Origin: Methanoregula sp.
Lineage (GTDB): Archaea; Halobacteriota; Methanomicrobia; Methanomicrobiales; Methanospirillaceae
Direction: 5' to 3'
DNA: 9,415 nucleotides
NCBI GenBank assembly: GCA_003154335.1
Contig: PMDE01000131.1
Span: 1-9,415 of the forward strand
The notes under the pieces were generated by a model that was not told the DNA's origin, made no database searches, and saw nothing but the letters and a program-made list of their open reading frames with translations. Shown here piece by piece: positions 1-5,930 of the stretch. The position numbers and the translations under genes are program-made. Every line of letters starts with the position of its first letter. The stretch's first letter is position 1.

Positions 1-1452
1 TTCCAGAAGAAGGATCACGACGCGAAAACAGAAGCACTCGTCGCAAACATCGCCACCCTCTCCGTGATGATCACGAACACCGAGACAGAGGCACTCCTCC
101 TCGAAAATAATCTCATCAAGAAGAACCAGCCGCACTATAATATTGATCTGAAGGACTCGAAACGGTTTGCCTATATCGAACTCACAAAAGAGAAATTTCC
201 CCGTGTAGGAATAGCCCGGCGGACCAATAAGGAAGAGGCGAATTATTACGGCCCGTTCGTATCGGCCGGGCAGCGGGACGAAGTGCTCTGGACGATCAAG
301 CGTGTCTTTTCGATCCGCCCGTGCCGGAAACTCCCCAAGCGTGCCTGCCTGCGCTACCACATGGGGTCCTGCAGCGGGCCCTGCGTCGGGGCGATTAGCG
401 AAGAAGACTACCGGATACAGGTTGATCATGCTGCTTCTCTCCTGAAGGGAAATGCGGCTGAACTGCTGGGTACGCTCAGGGCAGAGATGGCGGACCACTC
501 ATCCCGTTTGGAATACGAGCGGGCGCTCACCCTGCGCAACCAGATCCAGGCTGTCGAACGCCTTGGGGAGCGACAGCATGTCGACCGCCCGCGATCAACC
601 GACCAGGACGTCATCGCGTACACAGTCAGCGGCGGCACGATGTACCTGATGGTCTTCACCGTCGAGAAGGGGAGACTTTCAGGCAAGCAGGAATACTCGT
701 TCGATGCCCGCGAGGATGCTTTCGAGGAATTCCTCGTTCTTTACTACGCTGACCGGGTCCCACCATCCGAACTGATCCTGGCAGAAGATGCCGGAGAAGC
801 TCTCGCCGGCTATCTTACGGAGAAAAAAGGGAAAACAGTCCAAGTGACCGTACCAAAGGCGGGTGAGAAGAAGAAACTCCTCGAGCTTGTGGAAATGAAT
901 ATCCGGCACGCATTCCTCCGCGATGAACTGAAGGTCAAAGACCTCCAGGCGAGCATCGACTTGCCGGAACCACCGGTGGTCATCGAATGCTTCGATATTT
1001 CGCATCTCTCCGGGACCTCGATGGTAGGATCAATGGTCCAGTTCCGGAATGGCATCCCGGACAGGAAGAACTACCGGCGGTTCAGGATCAAGACCGTTGA
1101 AGGAGTCGATGATTTCGCGTCTATCGGGGAGATTGTCCTCCGGCGGTACCGGAGGCTTGTTGAAGAAGACGCGGAACTGCCCGACCTCATTATCATTGAT
1201 GGCGGGAAAGGGCAGCTCACGGCAGCGGTCGATGCGGAGAAGAGCCTTGACCTGACGATACCGGTTATCGCTATCGCCAAGCGTGAAGAGGACGTATATC
1301 TTCCCGGCGAGATGCTCCCCCGTCAACTGGATAAGAAGGGGCTCGCATTGCAGTATATCCAGGAGATACGGAACGAGGCTCACCGGTTTGCAATAGCATA
1401 TCACAAACTGCTGAGACGTAAAAAAATGGTAGGGACGGCATCACGCCGGTAA
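1..1452 (+). CDS. uvrC: UvrABC excinuclease subunit C (5'-truncated by window edge)
   Basis: This is the nuclease subunit of bacterial-type nucleotide excision repair; it cuts on both sides of a lesion marked by UvrA and UvrB. The frame is open from base 1, giving 483 visible residues. About 40 N-terminal residues, including the start of the GIY-YIG nuclease domain, lie outside the window; that domain's end is seen around residues 25-45 (TETEALLLENNLIK). Four cysteines at visible residues 108, 116, 124 and 128 match the iron-sulfur cluster of the family. A UVR (UvrB-binding) segment covers about 145-190. The RNase H-like nuclease domain shows ECFDISH (Asp332), the VDDFAS pair (Asp370/371), IIIDGGKGQL (Asp400) and EAHRFAI (His461). 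The protein stops about 20 residues after that histidine, so the tandem helix-hairpin-helix tail of bacterial UvrC is absent. No relic of the tail is visible in other frames downstream. Family assignment is certain. Confidence 0.97.
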   Translation, partial: FQKKDHDAKTEALVANIATLSVMITNTETEALLLENNLIKKNQPHYNIDLKDSKRFAYIELTKEKFPRVGIARRTNKEEANYYGPFVSAGQRDEVLWTIKRVFSIRPCRKLPKRACLRYHMGSCSGPCVGAISEEDYRIQVDHAASLLKGNAAELLGTLRAEMADHSSRLEYERALTLRNQIQAVERLGERQHVDRPRSTDQDVIAYTVSGGTMYLMVFTVEKGRLSGKQEYSFDAREDAFEEFLVLYYADRVPPSELILAEDAGEALAGYLTEKKGKTVQVTVPKAGEKKKLLELVEMNIRHAFLRDELKVKDLQASIDLPEPPVVIECFDISHLSGTSMVGSMVQFRNGIPDRKNYRRFRIKTVEGVDDFASIGEIVLRRYRRLVEEDAELPDLIIIDGGKGQLTAAVDAEKSLDLTIPVIAIAKREEDVYLPGEMLPRQLDKKGLALQYIQEIRNEAHRFAIAYHKLLRRKKMVGTASRR

Positions 1453-1676
1453 CCTGTTCAGCATTTTTACCGGCAGGGACACCGTTTCTTTTCACTGTCT
1501 GTATTGCTGGTATACCGGGTAATATTTTGAATCCGTCACCGGAATGCTTACCTCCGCCGTTTTCATTTCGGAAGAGGCAAGGTACATCGTTGATTTTTCC
1601 GGTAGAAGGTCATTATTCCAGCCCTTCAGTATCCTCAGTGTGGCCGGGATTCTCCATTCCGGCGTTTGGTTATGAG

Positions 1677-1684
1677 CTTATATC
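1677..1684 (+). promoter_or_regulatory. TATA-like box of the lipoprotein gene
   Basis: The sequence CTTATATC fits an archaeal TATA box. It would start transcription near 1706, leaving a leader of about 28 bases that carries the purine-rich ribosome-binding site GGGGGAAGGG (1721-1730) before the GTG at 1734. It lies inside an open frame that runs upstream from 1734, which argues against a longer protein starting near 1527. Confidence 0.45.
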
Positions 1685-1733
1685 TGTGAGAGAAGAAACA
1701 ATCATACATGCCAAAAACAAGGGGGAAGGGTTT

Positions 1734-2102
1734 GTGAATAAAATTGTTGCGGTGATCATCCTTGTGATCGCTCTTGTTGTTTTCTCAGGCTGTTTGAGCA
1801 GTCCGGCGGTAAGGGAAAATGCAGAAGGGGTTCTTCACGCCCATTATGATTATACAGAAGGCTGGTCTTTCAACCAGGGTTGTTACGAACACGTTACCGG
1901 ATATGTCTATAATGCAGGGAATGGTTCTTCAGAATCCGTTCAGTTGTATTTCAACCTTGTCAATACAAGAACCGGCACCATTCGGGATTCGAAGGCTATC
2001 TTTATCGGTACAATCGGTCAGGGAGCCACGAAAACATACGACACCTATCTTGACGGGGAATGCACGCAGGATTACGATGTGACGTTCTCATTTGGAAAAT
2101 GA
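1734..2102 (+). CDS. Small secreted lipoprotein, FxLYD-like
   Basis: This is a predicted exported lipoprotein of 122 residues. The frame is open from 1527, but I take the GTG at 1734 as the start. A Shine-Dalgarno-like GGGGGAAGGG precedes it, and translation from there gives a proper signal peptide: Asn-Lys, a hydrophobic core at residues 4-17, then the lipobox FSGC with Cys20 as the lipidation site. The mature part is short. Its segment from about 53 to 120 (VTGYVYNAGNGSSESVQLYF, then a TIGQGATKTYDTYL turn) resembles the FxLYD beta-sandwich found in archaeal and bacterial surface lipoproteins. That match is by eye and moderate. Cys50 and Cys110 flank this domain and could form a disulfide outside the cell. 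No enzymatic motif is visible, and the function is unknown. A terminator-like hairpin follows at 2154-2178, and the next gene downstream is another exported protein. Confidence 0.75.
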   Translation: MNKIVAVIILVIALVVFSGCLSSPAVRENAEGVLHAHYDYTEGWSFNQGCYEHVTGYVYNAGNGSSESVQLYFNLVNTRTGTIRDSKAIFIGTIGQGATKTYDTYLDGECTQDYDVTFSFGK

Positions 2103-2153
2103 TCTGCTATCATTTTTTCTTTTTCGCTGGAGAACCGGGACTTTTCCGGAAAA

Positions 2154-2178
2154 TACCGGATAGCGCTGGTATTTTTTT
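2154..2178 (+). terminator. Hairpin plus T7 terminator after the lipoprotein gene
   Basis: TACCGG (2154-2159) and CTGGTA (2166-2171) can form a six-pair stem with one G-U pair and a six-base loop. Seven T residues follow directly (2172-2178). A separate 12-base palindrome, TTTTCCGGAAAA, lies just upstream at 2142-2153. In archaea the T tract alone can end transcription, so the hairpin may be incidental. Confidence 0.45.
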
Positions 2179-2195
2179 ACTATCAGGAAAACAAT

Positions 2196-2204
2196 GTTAT
2201 AAGC
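2196..2204 (+). promoter_or_regulatory. TATA-like box of the PKD/PEGA gene
   Basis: GTTATAAGC fits an archaeal TATA box and predicts transcription from about 2226. That is downstream of the first in-frame ATG (2214), so it supports the later start at 2256. The 2256 start is preceded at five bases by AGGTGA (2245-2250), complementary to the 3' end of 16S rRNA. Confidence 0.4.
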
Positions 2205-2255
2205 AGTAAAGAAATGATGTGTTCATACCATGATACTGGTGGAAAGGTGAAGAAA

Positions 2256-3716
2256 ATGCAGGGGATACACGGACAAAATCTGATCGTTCTTTTGTGTGTT
2301 TTCGTTCTCTTTGGCTGGTATATATTTCCGGGGGCTGCGGCTTTGTGCGACGGACCCCCCAAAAGCCAGTCGTTAATCCTTTTCAGTGGCGGGTGCGATC
2401 GAACCCTTCCGGGTTTACCCTGTACCCAGGGGTTTATGTTTCCTGCACAGCCCTCCCCGGGCGGGGATTTCCCAACCCAGTATTCACTTGATTTCGGGGA
2501 TGGATCCCCACCCTACGTTGGACCATTTGACGGAGTAACCCATACCTATCGTGATCCAGGTCTTTTCACGCTGAAATTCATGGCCGGCACACAATGTGAC
2601 CTGTGGAGACAGGATACCTTTACCCTGAATATTTCAGTACCGGAAAATTACACTCCGGCGATCCCGGCCTGTTCGCCTATACTTCCTGTTGCGGGTTTCA
2701 CGAGTACCCCCACCAGCGGAGTAGCCCCTCTTGCCGTCCGTTTCACCAGTACATCTGCCAATTCCAACGCTTATTCCTGGAGTTTTGGTGACGGGGGGAC
2801 TTCACCGGCGCAAAATCCTCTTCATACGTATGTAACTCCAGGGACCTATTCCGTATCGCTGGTCGCACGGGATTCCTGTTCGGGAGCTGCCAGCAGTTCC
2901 GGCATGAGCACTCCCATTATTGTTTCTGAACCGGTTGCAACCCTATCGGTTACTTCCACTCCCCCGGGTGCCACAATATTTATCGATAACGTAATGAGGG
3001 GTGTAACTCCTGCGACATTTTCAGACAGCGTGACGGGAAGTCATATCCTGACAATCAGGAAAGAAGGTTACGAAGAATATACAAAAAATATCCTGGTTGA
3101 ACCTGCTTCACCGGTAACCATTGTTGCAGGCCTCAGCAAGAGTGTATCCGGCCAGGCAAGCCCGGTGCCTCCTGCAACGGGCTCCATTGCCATCACCTCT
3201 GTCCCTTCTGGTGCTGTCGTGACTCTTGATGGAAGAATGCGTGATGTGACCCCCGTCAGCATCGCAGATATCGTGCCGGGTAACCATGAAATAATGCTTT
3301 CCCTCAAAGGATATGATGACTGGATCGGGATTCTTGCTGTTGGATCGGGGCACACATCTGAAATAAACGCCTTTCTCGTTGTATCGAAAGAACCACTGAA
3401 TGATACAGGGTCAGTGGCTGTAGCTACTGACCCCGGGGGTGCGGACATTTATATTGACGGTGTTTTCAAAGGAGTCAGCCCTGTTACGGTCCCGGGACTT
3501 TCAAACGGCACTCATTTGATTCTGGTCACGTTGAAGGAATATGAAAATATTTCAGCAAATATTACTATTACCGGCGGGCAGACACAAAAATTTACCCCCG
3601 GGTTACAAAAAATGTTCAGATTGTCGACAATTGATCTGCTGCTGGCTGTCGGAGCATTTGTGATGGTTGTGGTAATTGCCCTCGTGGTGATGTTCCGGAA
3701 GGTACCAGGTAAATGA
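2256..3716 (+). CDS. Membrane-anchored surface protein with PKD and three PEGA domains
   Basis: This is a predicted cell-surface protein of 486 residues. A signal peptide (hydrophobic 9-28, ending PGAAA) is followed by two PKD-type folds. The first is divergent, about 38-128, with SLDFGDGSPP and THTYRDPG. The second is canonical, about 144-224, with SWSFGDGGTSP and HTYVTPGTYSVSL. Three PEGA repeats follow at about 228-293, 309-376 and 384-450, each with a S/T-x-P-x-GA start, an (I/L)DG or IDN turn, a G-V-T/S-P step and a GxH motif. A C-terminal helix at 459-480 ending RKVPGK anchors it, so nearly all of the chain faces outward. PKD and PEGA domains are common in methanogen surface proteins and serve adhesion or scaffolding; no catalytic site is seen. 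Starts at 2214 and 2247 are possible, but AGGTGA five bases ahead of 2256 and the TATA-like box favour 2256. Confidence 0.95.
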   Translation: MQGIHGQNLIVLLCVFVLFGWYIFPGAAALCDGPPKSQSLILFSGGCDRTLPGLPCTQGFMFPAQPSPGGDFPTQYSLDFGDGSPPYVGPFDGVTHTYRDPGLFTLKFMAGTQCDLWRQDTFTLNISVPENYTPAIPACSPILPVAGFTSTPTSGVAPLAVRFTSTSANSNAYSWSFGDGGTSPAQNPLHTYVTPGTYSVSLVARDSCSGAASSSGMSTPIIVSEPVATLSVTSTPPGATIFIDNVMRGVTPATFSDSVTGSHILTIRKEGYEEYTKNILVEPASPVTIVAGLSKSVSGQASPVPPATGSIAITSVPSGAVVTLDGRMRDVTPVSIADIVPGNHEIMLSLKGYDDWIGILAVGSGHTSEINAFLVVSKEPLNDTGSVAVATDPGGADIYIDGVFKGVSPVTVPGLSNGTHLILVTLKEYENISANITITGGQTQKFTPGLQKMFRLSTIDLLLAVGAFVMVVVIALVVMFRKVPGK

Positions 3717-4176
3717 TTGCCCTTTCTCTGGATTTTTTTGTCTTTGGTCCGGGAAAAATATGGATAAAGGCGTAAGCAGTATTTTTGCCCGCAAATATAT
3801 CCGGTCTATTTCAAAAGAGTTGCGACCTTTTTTTACTTTCGGTCATCCGGTGGGCTTTTGTTATTAATATAATGACAGGACGGTGTGGATTGATTTTTGA
3901 AATGCAGTGGAGCTTTGCCCGTAGTTAATGTATATATGTGAATATCTACGGAAGCGATGCGTTCCTTACTCCTGCAAAATACCTTTTATTGGTCCACCCC
4001 TTAACAGGTGATTTTCCGACCAAATTTCGTGAACCGAATACTCCTTACTGTCATTCACGCTGGTTAGCTTTTTTGATGGCATTGAGCACTTCAATTCAGA
4101 TGCAATGCACCAACGCTTTGCCAGAATTTATTATCATTCTTCAATGAGTTTTATTGGGACAGGACGGTTCACTTCG
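3717..4176 (+). other. Intergenic, no convincing gene
   Basis: A T7 tract at 3733-3739 shortly after the PKD/PEGA stop probably ends that transcript, and a second T-rich run lies near 3828-3836. A GTG-initiated frame at 3938-4147 has no ribosome-binding site and no recognisable composition, so I do not call it. A TATA-like TTTATTATC near 4125-4133 could serve the small membrane-protein ORF that follows. I see nothing else of note. Confidence 0.5.
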
Positions 4177-4398
4177 ATGAAAAAAATATTATTTTTCAGT
4201 ATTATTCCTGGATATGCACTGGTGTCTGCAATGTATGGAATTTTTGATATTTCTGCAATTTCTGCTACCATTCATTCGTTAATTCTGATGCTGGCTTTTT
4301 TAATAGTCCTGCCATTGATTTTTATTGGTATATCTCTTGGAGCCGTTATCCTTGTTACTGCAAAGAAAGAACATAAAATATTCTTCCAGGCCCGCTGA
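4177..4398 (+). CDS. Possible small two-helix membrane protein
   Basis: This is a hypothetical 73-residue protein. From the ATG at 4177 it begins MKKILFF and contains a hydrophobic stretch at about residues 4-24. A second, stronger one lies at about 36-62 (SLILMLAFLIVLPLIF and beyond). It ends with a basic tail (KKEHKIFFQAR). This pattern fits two membrane-spanning helices with a short connecting segment. In-frame ATGs at 4105 and 4144 are alternatives. The 4177 start is favoured by its positive N-terminus and by a TATA-like box near 4125-4133, which would start RNA near 4153. A GGACAGGACGG stretch upstream is only a weak ribosome-binding site. Codon use is AT-rich compared with uvrC, as is the surrounding DNA. 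I recognise no family. It may be a real but poorly conserved protein, or a chance hydrophobic frame in AT-rich DNA. Confidence 0.45.
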   Translation: MKKILFFSIIPGYALVSAMYGIFDISAISATIHSLILMLAFLIVLPLIFIGISLGAVILVTAKKEHKIFFQAR

Positions 4399-4613
4399 CC
4401 TTATCTCAAAGAAGGATCTTCCCTTTTTACCGTGAAAGGATTAAAAAAATACATAAACAGGATTGTACCTGGACTGATTCCGGATTACTGATGCTACTCA
4501 TCGTAATAATAAGAATTGAATAAGTTCCAGCATCCTCTATTCTTAAAAAGATCTTTTATCACAAAACCTGAATTTTCAAATCGCTTATAAACTCATCCTT
4601 GAGCGATCCCCGC

Positions 4614-4621
4614 TTTATATA
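4614..4621 (+). promoter_or_regulatory. TATA-like box ahead of candidate RNA
   Basis: TTTATATA, centred about 25 bases before 4642, would place the transcription start at the first base of a 12-base inverted repeat. No protein gene is positioned to use it. Confidence 0.4.
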
Positions 4622-4641
4622 CCGTTCGTTCCAGTGGAAGG

Positions 4642-4740
4642 AAAGGGGTATAAAAACGGATCAATTTGTCATGATTTTCAAAAATCATCTATAATCCTCA
4701 TAATAAAAATTGAAAGTATGAGTGATTATACCCCTTTTGC
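4642..4740 (+). ncRNA. Candidate structured small RNA
   Basis: A perfect 12-base inverted repeat brackets this stretch: AAAGGGGTATAA at 4642-4653 and TTATACCCCTTT at 4726-4737. Inside it are TCAATTT (4661-4667) pairing with AAATTGA (4707-4713), and a near-perfect palindrome ATGATTTT-CA-AAAATCAT (4671-4688). The nested arms would fold as one long stem-loop of about 96 bases. A TATA-like box at 4614-4621 predicts RNA starting at the left arm, and the right arm ends in TTTT. I recognise no known RNA family. Chance pairing is easier in AT-rich DNA, but the GGGG/CCCC core of the outer stem makes it less likely. It could instead be an operator or a DNA cruciform. Confidence 0.3.
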
Positions 4741-4891
4741 AGGATCTTTCTCTTTCAACTATTTTTCTGACGCATTAATTATTCAGATTAGTTTTAAAAT
4801 TTTCGTTATGCCCTTGAAATTTCTAAAATTTTAATAAAATAATTGTAAAATGAGCATTAATTAAAATAGATAAGTTTATTAATTATATAAG

Positions 4892-4908
4892 ATTTATAAT
4901 TTTATAAT
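4892..4908 (+). promoter_or_regulatory. Tandem TATA-like boxes
   Basis: Two overlapping boxes, ATTTATAA and TTTATAAT, end an almost G/C-free stretch and predict transcription from about 4918-4930. The G-rich sequence GAGGGGGGTGATGAGG follows at once (4915-4930). The change from AT-only to G-rich sequence is abrupt. Confidence 0.45.
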
Positions 4909-4920
4909 ACAAAAGAGGGG

Positions 4921-5075
4921 GGTGATGAGGAAGTCAGGATCGAGGATTTCACTTGATATCATACATTCAGTCCGGGAGAATTATACCACGAATTTTACCT
5001 GATACAGGCAATCTGAATACATCAACCCCTGTCATTAGGTTCTCCTTTGTAAATTCACCACAGTCTTTTTTTTTG
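4921..5075 (+). ncRNA. Candidate non-coding RNA ending at a T9 tract
   Basis: The predicted transcript starts just after tandem TATA-like boxes and could end at nine consecutive T residues (5067-5075), about 155 bases in all. Possible helices are GGTGA (4921-4925) with TCACC (5055-5059), ATTCAG (4965-4970) with CTGAAT (5013-5018), and the small hairpin CCTG-ATA-CAGG (4998-5008). The first bases contain GTGATGA (4922-4928), which matches the C box of C/D guide RNAs. However, the nearest CTGA lies some 70 bases away, too far for a standard C/D RNA. A 25-codon ORF from the ATG at 4925 (MRKSGSRISL and on, stop at 5000-5002) is an alternative: a leaderless micro-peptide. No known RNA family was recognised. 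Confidence 0.3.
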
Positions 5076-5183
5076 ATTTATTGTAGAAAATTTTTATTCA
5101 GGAAAAATAAAATATCCCGGTAATTCCTCAAAATGCAAGGACCATCTGCGTGAGGCTCTTTTGTTTCACAAAATTTTTTAAAG

Positions 5184-5193
5184 AATTATTTAT
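5184..5193 (+). promoter_or_regulatory. TATA-like box of the 111-residue gene
   Basis: AATTATTTAT predicts a transcription start near 5215, leaving only about 10 leader bases before the ATG at 5226. No Shine-Dalgarno site is present in that space, so the message may be leaderless or nearly so. Confidence 0.4.
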
Positions 5194-5225
5194 GCGATGA
5201 ATTGTAATCCCATAATTGATTGAAA

Positions 5226-5561
5226 ATGAGAAAAACGTCCGATTTAGTAGAAGAAATGCTCAAAGAAGCAAAAAAGGCCTGGCTGGTTGCTATCGTTGTC
5301 GGGTTCGAAACTGAGACAAAATTTATATTCAGCTCGAGCGGTCATCCGGTTGAAGATTTGAATACCCTGGTAAAAAAAGGGGGGGCGCCGGTTGGTTTAT
5401 TAAAATTTGAAAAAGAGGATACGACGGCCCAGGGTTCATTCCGCCCATTTGAGGAATATTCAGGCGAACAATGGGTAACCACCTATCTTGCCGGCTTGCT
5501 GGAAAACACGGGAGAAATAATTGCATTAAGCCAGGATCAGCAGAATTTTGCTGATTATTAA
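5226..5561 (+). CDS. Hypothetical soluble protein, 111 residues
   Basis: I do not recognise this protein. It starts MRKTSDLVEEMLKEAKKAW, an amphipathic helix. An AIVVGFETETKFIFSSS strand pair, a KKGGAPVGLLKFEKED segment and a C-terminal helix around GEQWVTTYLAGLLENTG follow. Charged residues are frequent and there is no signal peptide or membrane segment, so it should be a small cytoplasmic alpha/beta protein. A TTG two codons upstream (5220) is an alternative start. I choose the ATG because the TATA-like box at 5184-5193 fits a very short leader. The composition is protein-like, and no other frame of similar quality overlaps it. An imperfect hairpin CAGCAG-AATT-TTGCTG overlaps its last codons (5539-5554). 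The neighbours give no hint of its role. Confidence is in its existence as a gene, not in a function. Confidence 0.7.
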   Translation: MRKTSDLVEEMLKEAKKAWLVAIVVGFETETKFIFSSSGHPVEDLNTLVKKGGAPVGLLKFEKEDTTAQGSFRPFEEYSGEQWVTTYLAGLLENTGEIIALSQDQQNFADY

Positions 5562-5930
5562 ACAAAAATTTTCCGATCCCCGTTATCATGATCCCGGGGA
5601 CATTTGTGGACCAGCATCCCTTGCGACTGGATTTTCATCATTTTTACGGATAGTGATTCTATTCAACCCTTTGCTGAATCGTGAATTTTCAATGTGTTTT
5701 AAAATTCTGTGAAAAACAAATACCGGGGAGTTTTCTTTCTCTTTCCTGCAAACGAGTCCATGCACAGAAACCTTCAACCAGTCCACGATAGTTGCACCTC
5801 TGAATCTGACACCGGTGCCTGCCCGGCGTAACTTTTTCAGGTCTCTTGTAAACAAATATTTTCGCAAAATTCCTTCTATAAATTTTTGATAGATTTTCGC
5901 TGGTTTTTATATTTTTATAAAACACAAAAT
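5562..5930. other. Intergenic, promoter of the phosphoribosyltransferase gene at its end
   Basis: No convincing gene is visible. A possible stem CCCCG/CGGGG (5578-5582 and 5595-5599) lies shortly after the preceding gene. Two minus-strand frames cover 5586-5925. One starts with TTG after AAGGA, but their sequences do not resemble a folded protein and I see no family. TTTTTATA boxes at 5904-5911 and 5912-5919 are close to the next start. Confidence 0.45.
5904..5919 (+). promoter_or_regulatory. TATA-like boxes of the phosphoribosyltransferase gene
   Basis: Two T-rich TATA-like boxes (TTTTTATA twice) are found here. The first predicts transcription from about 5932, essentially on the ATG at 5931, consistent with a leaderless message. 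The space before 5931 contains no ribosome-binding site. Confidence 0.45.

Larger units (their letters stand above)
4399..5225. other. AT-rich intergenic island
   Basis: About 830 bases without a convincing protein gene. Bases 4821-4910 contain only 9 G or C in 90. The island contains a 12-base palindrome AAAAGATCTTTT (4546-4557), two candidate non-coding RNA units (listed separately), and a 10-base direct repeat GCATTAATTA at 4772-4781 and 4854-4863. A GTG frame at 4634-4834 has no protein-like composition and overlaps the first RNA candidate, so I reject it. Confidence 0.5.

Noticed and set aside
1527..1733. Longer version of the lipoprotein starting near 1527
   Set aside because: The added residues contain no signal peptide and would bury the real one in mid-protein. 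A TATA-like box and ribosome-binding site lie just before the GTG at 1734.
3713..3775. 20-codon ORF overlapping the PKD/PEGA stop as ATGA
   Set aside because: It is very short and includes the T7 tract that probably ends the upstream transcript. Its peptide has no distinguishing feature.
3938..4147. GTG-initiated 69-codon frame
   Set aside because: It has no ribosome-binding site and its start sits within a TATA-like stretch. It also overlaps the upstream part of a better membrane-protein frame and has no recognisable pattern.
4634..4834. GTG-initiated 66-codon frame in the AT-rich island
   Set aside because: It overlaps the nested inverted repeats, and its start lies upstream of the predicted RNA start. 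Its low-complexity Ile/Phe/Ser-rich sequence looks like translated AT-rich DNA.
4922..5018. C/D box guide RNA
   Set aside because: GTGATGA is a perfect C box, but the first CTGA lies about 70 bases downstream. No suitable internal D' and C' boxes are seen, so a standard C/D RNA is not supported.
5586..5925. Two overlapping minus-strand frames (93 and 78 codons)
   Set aside because: One has AAGGA before its TTG, but both are highly basic without hydrophobic-core periodicity. They overlap the promoter region of the plus-strand gene and do not resemble any family.
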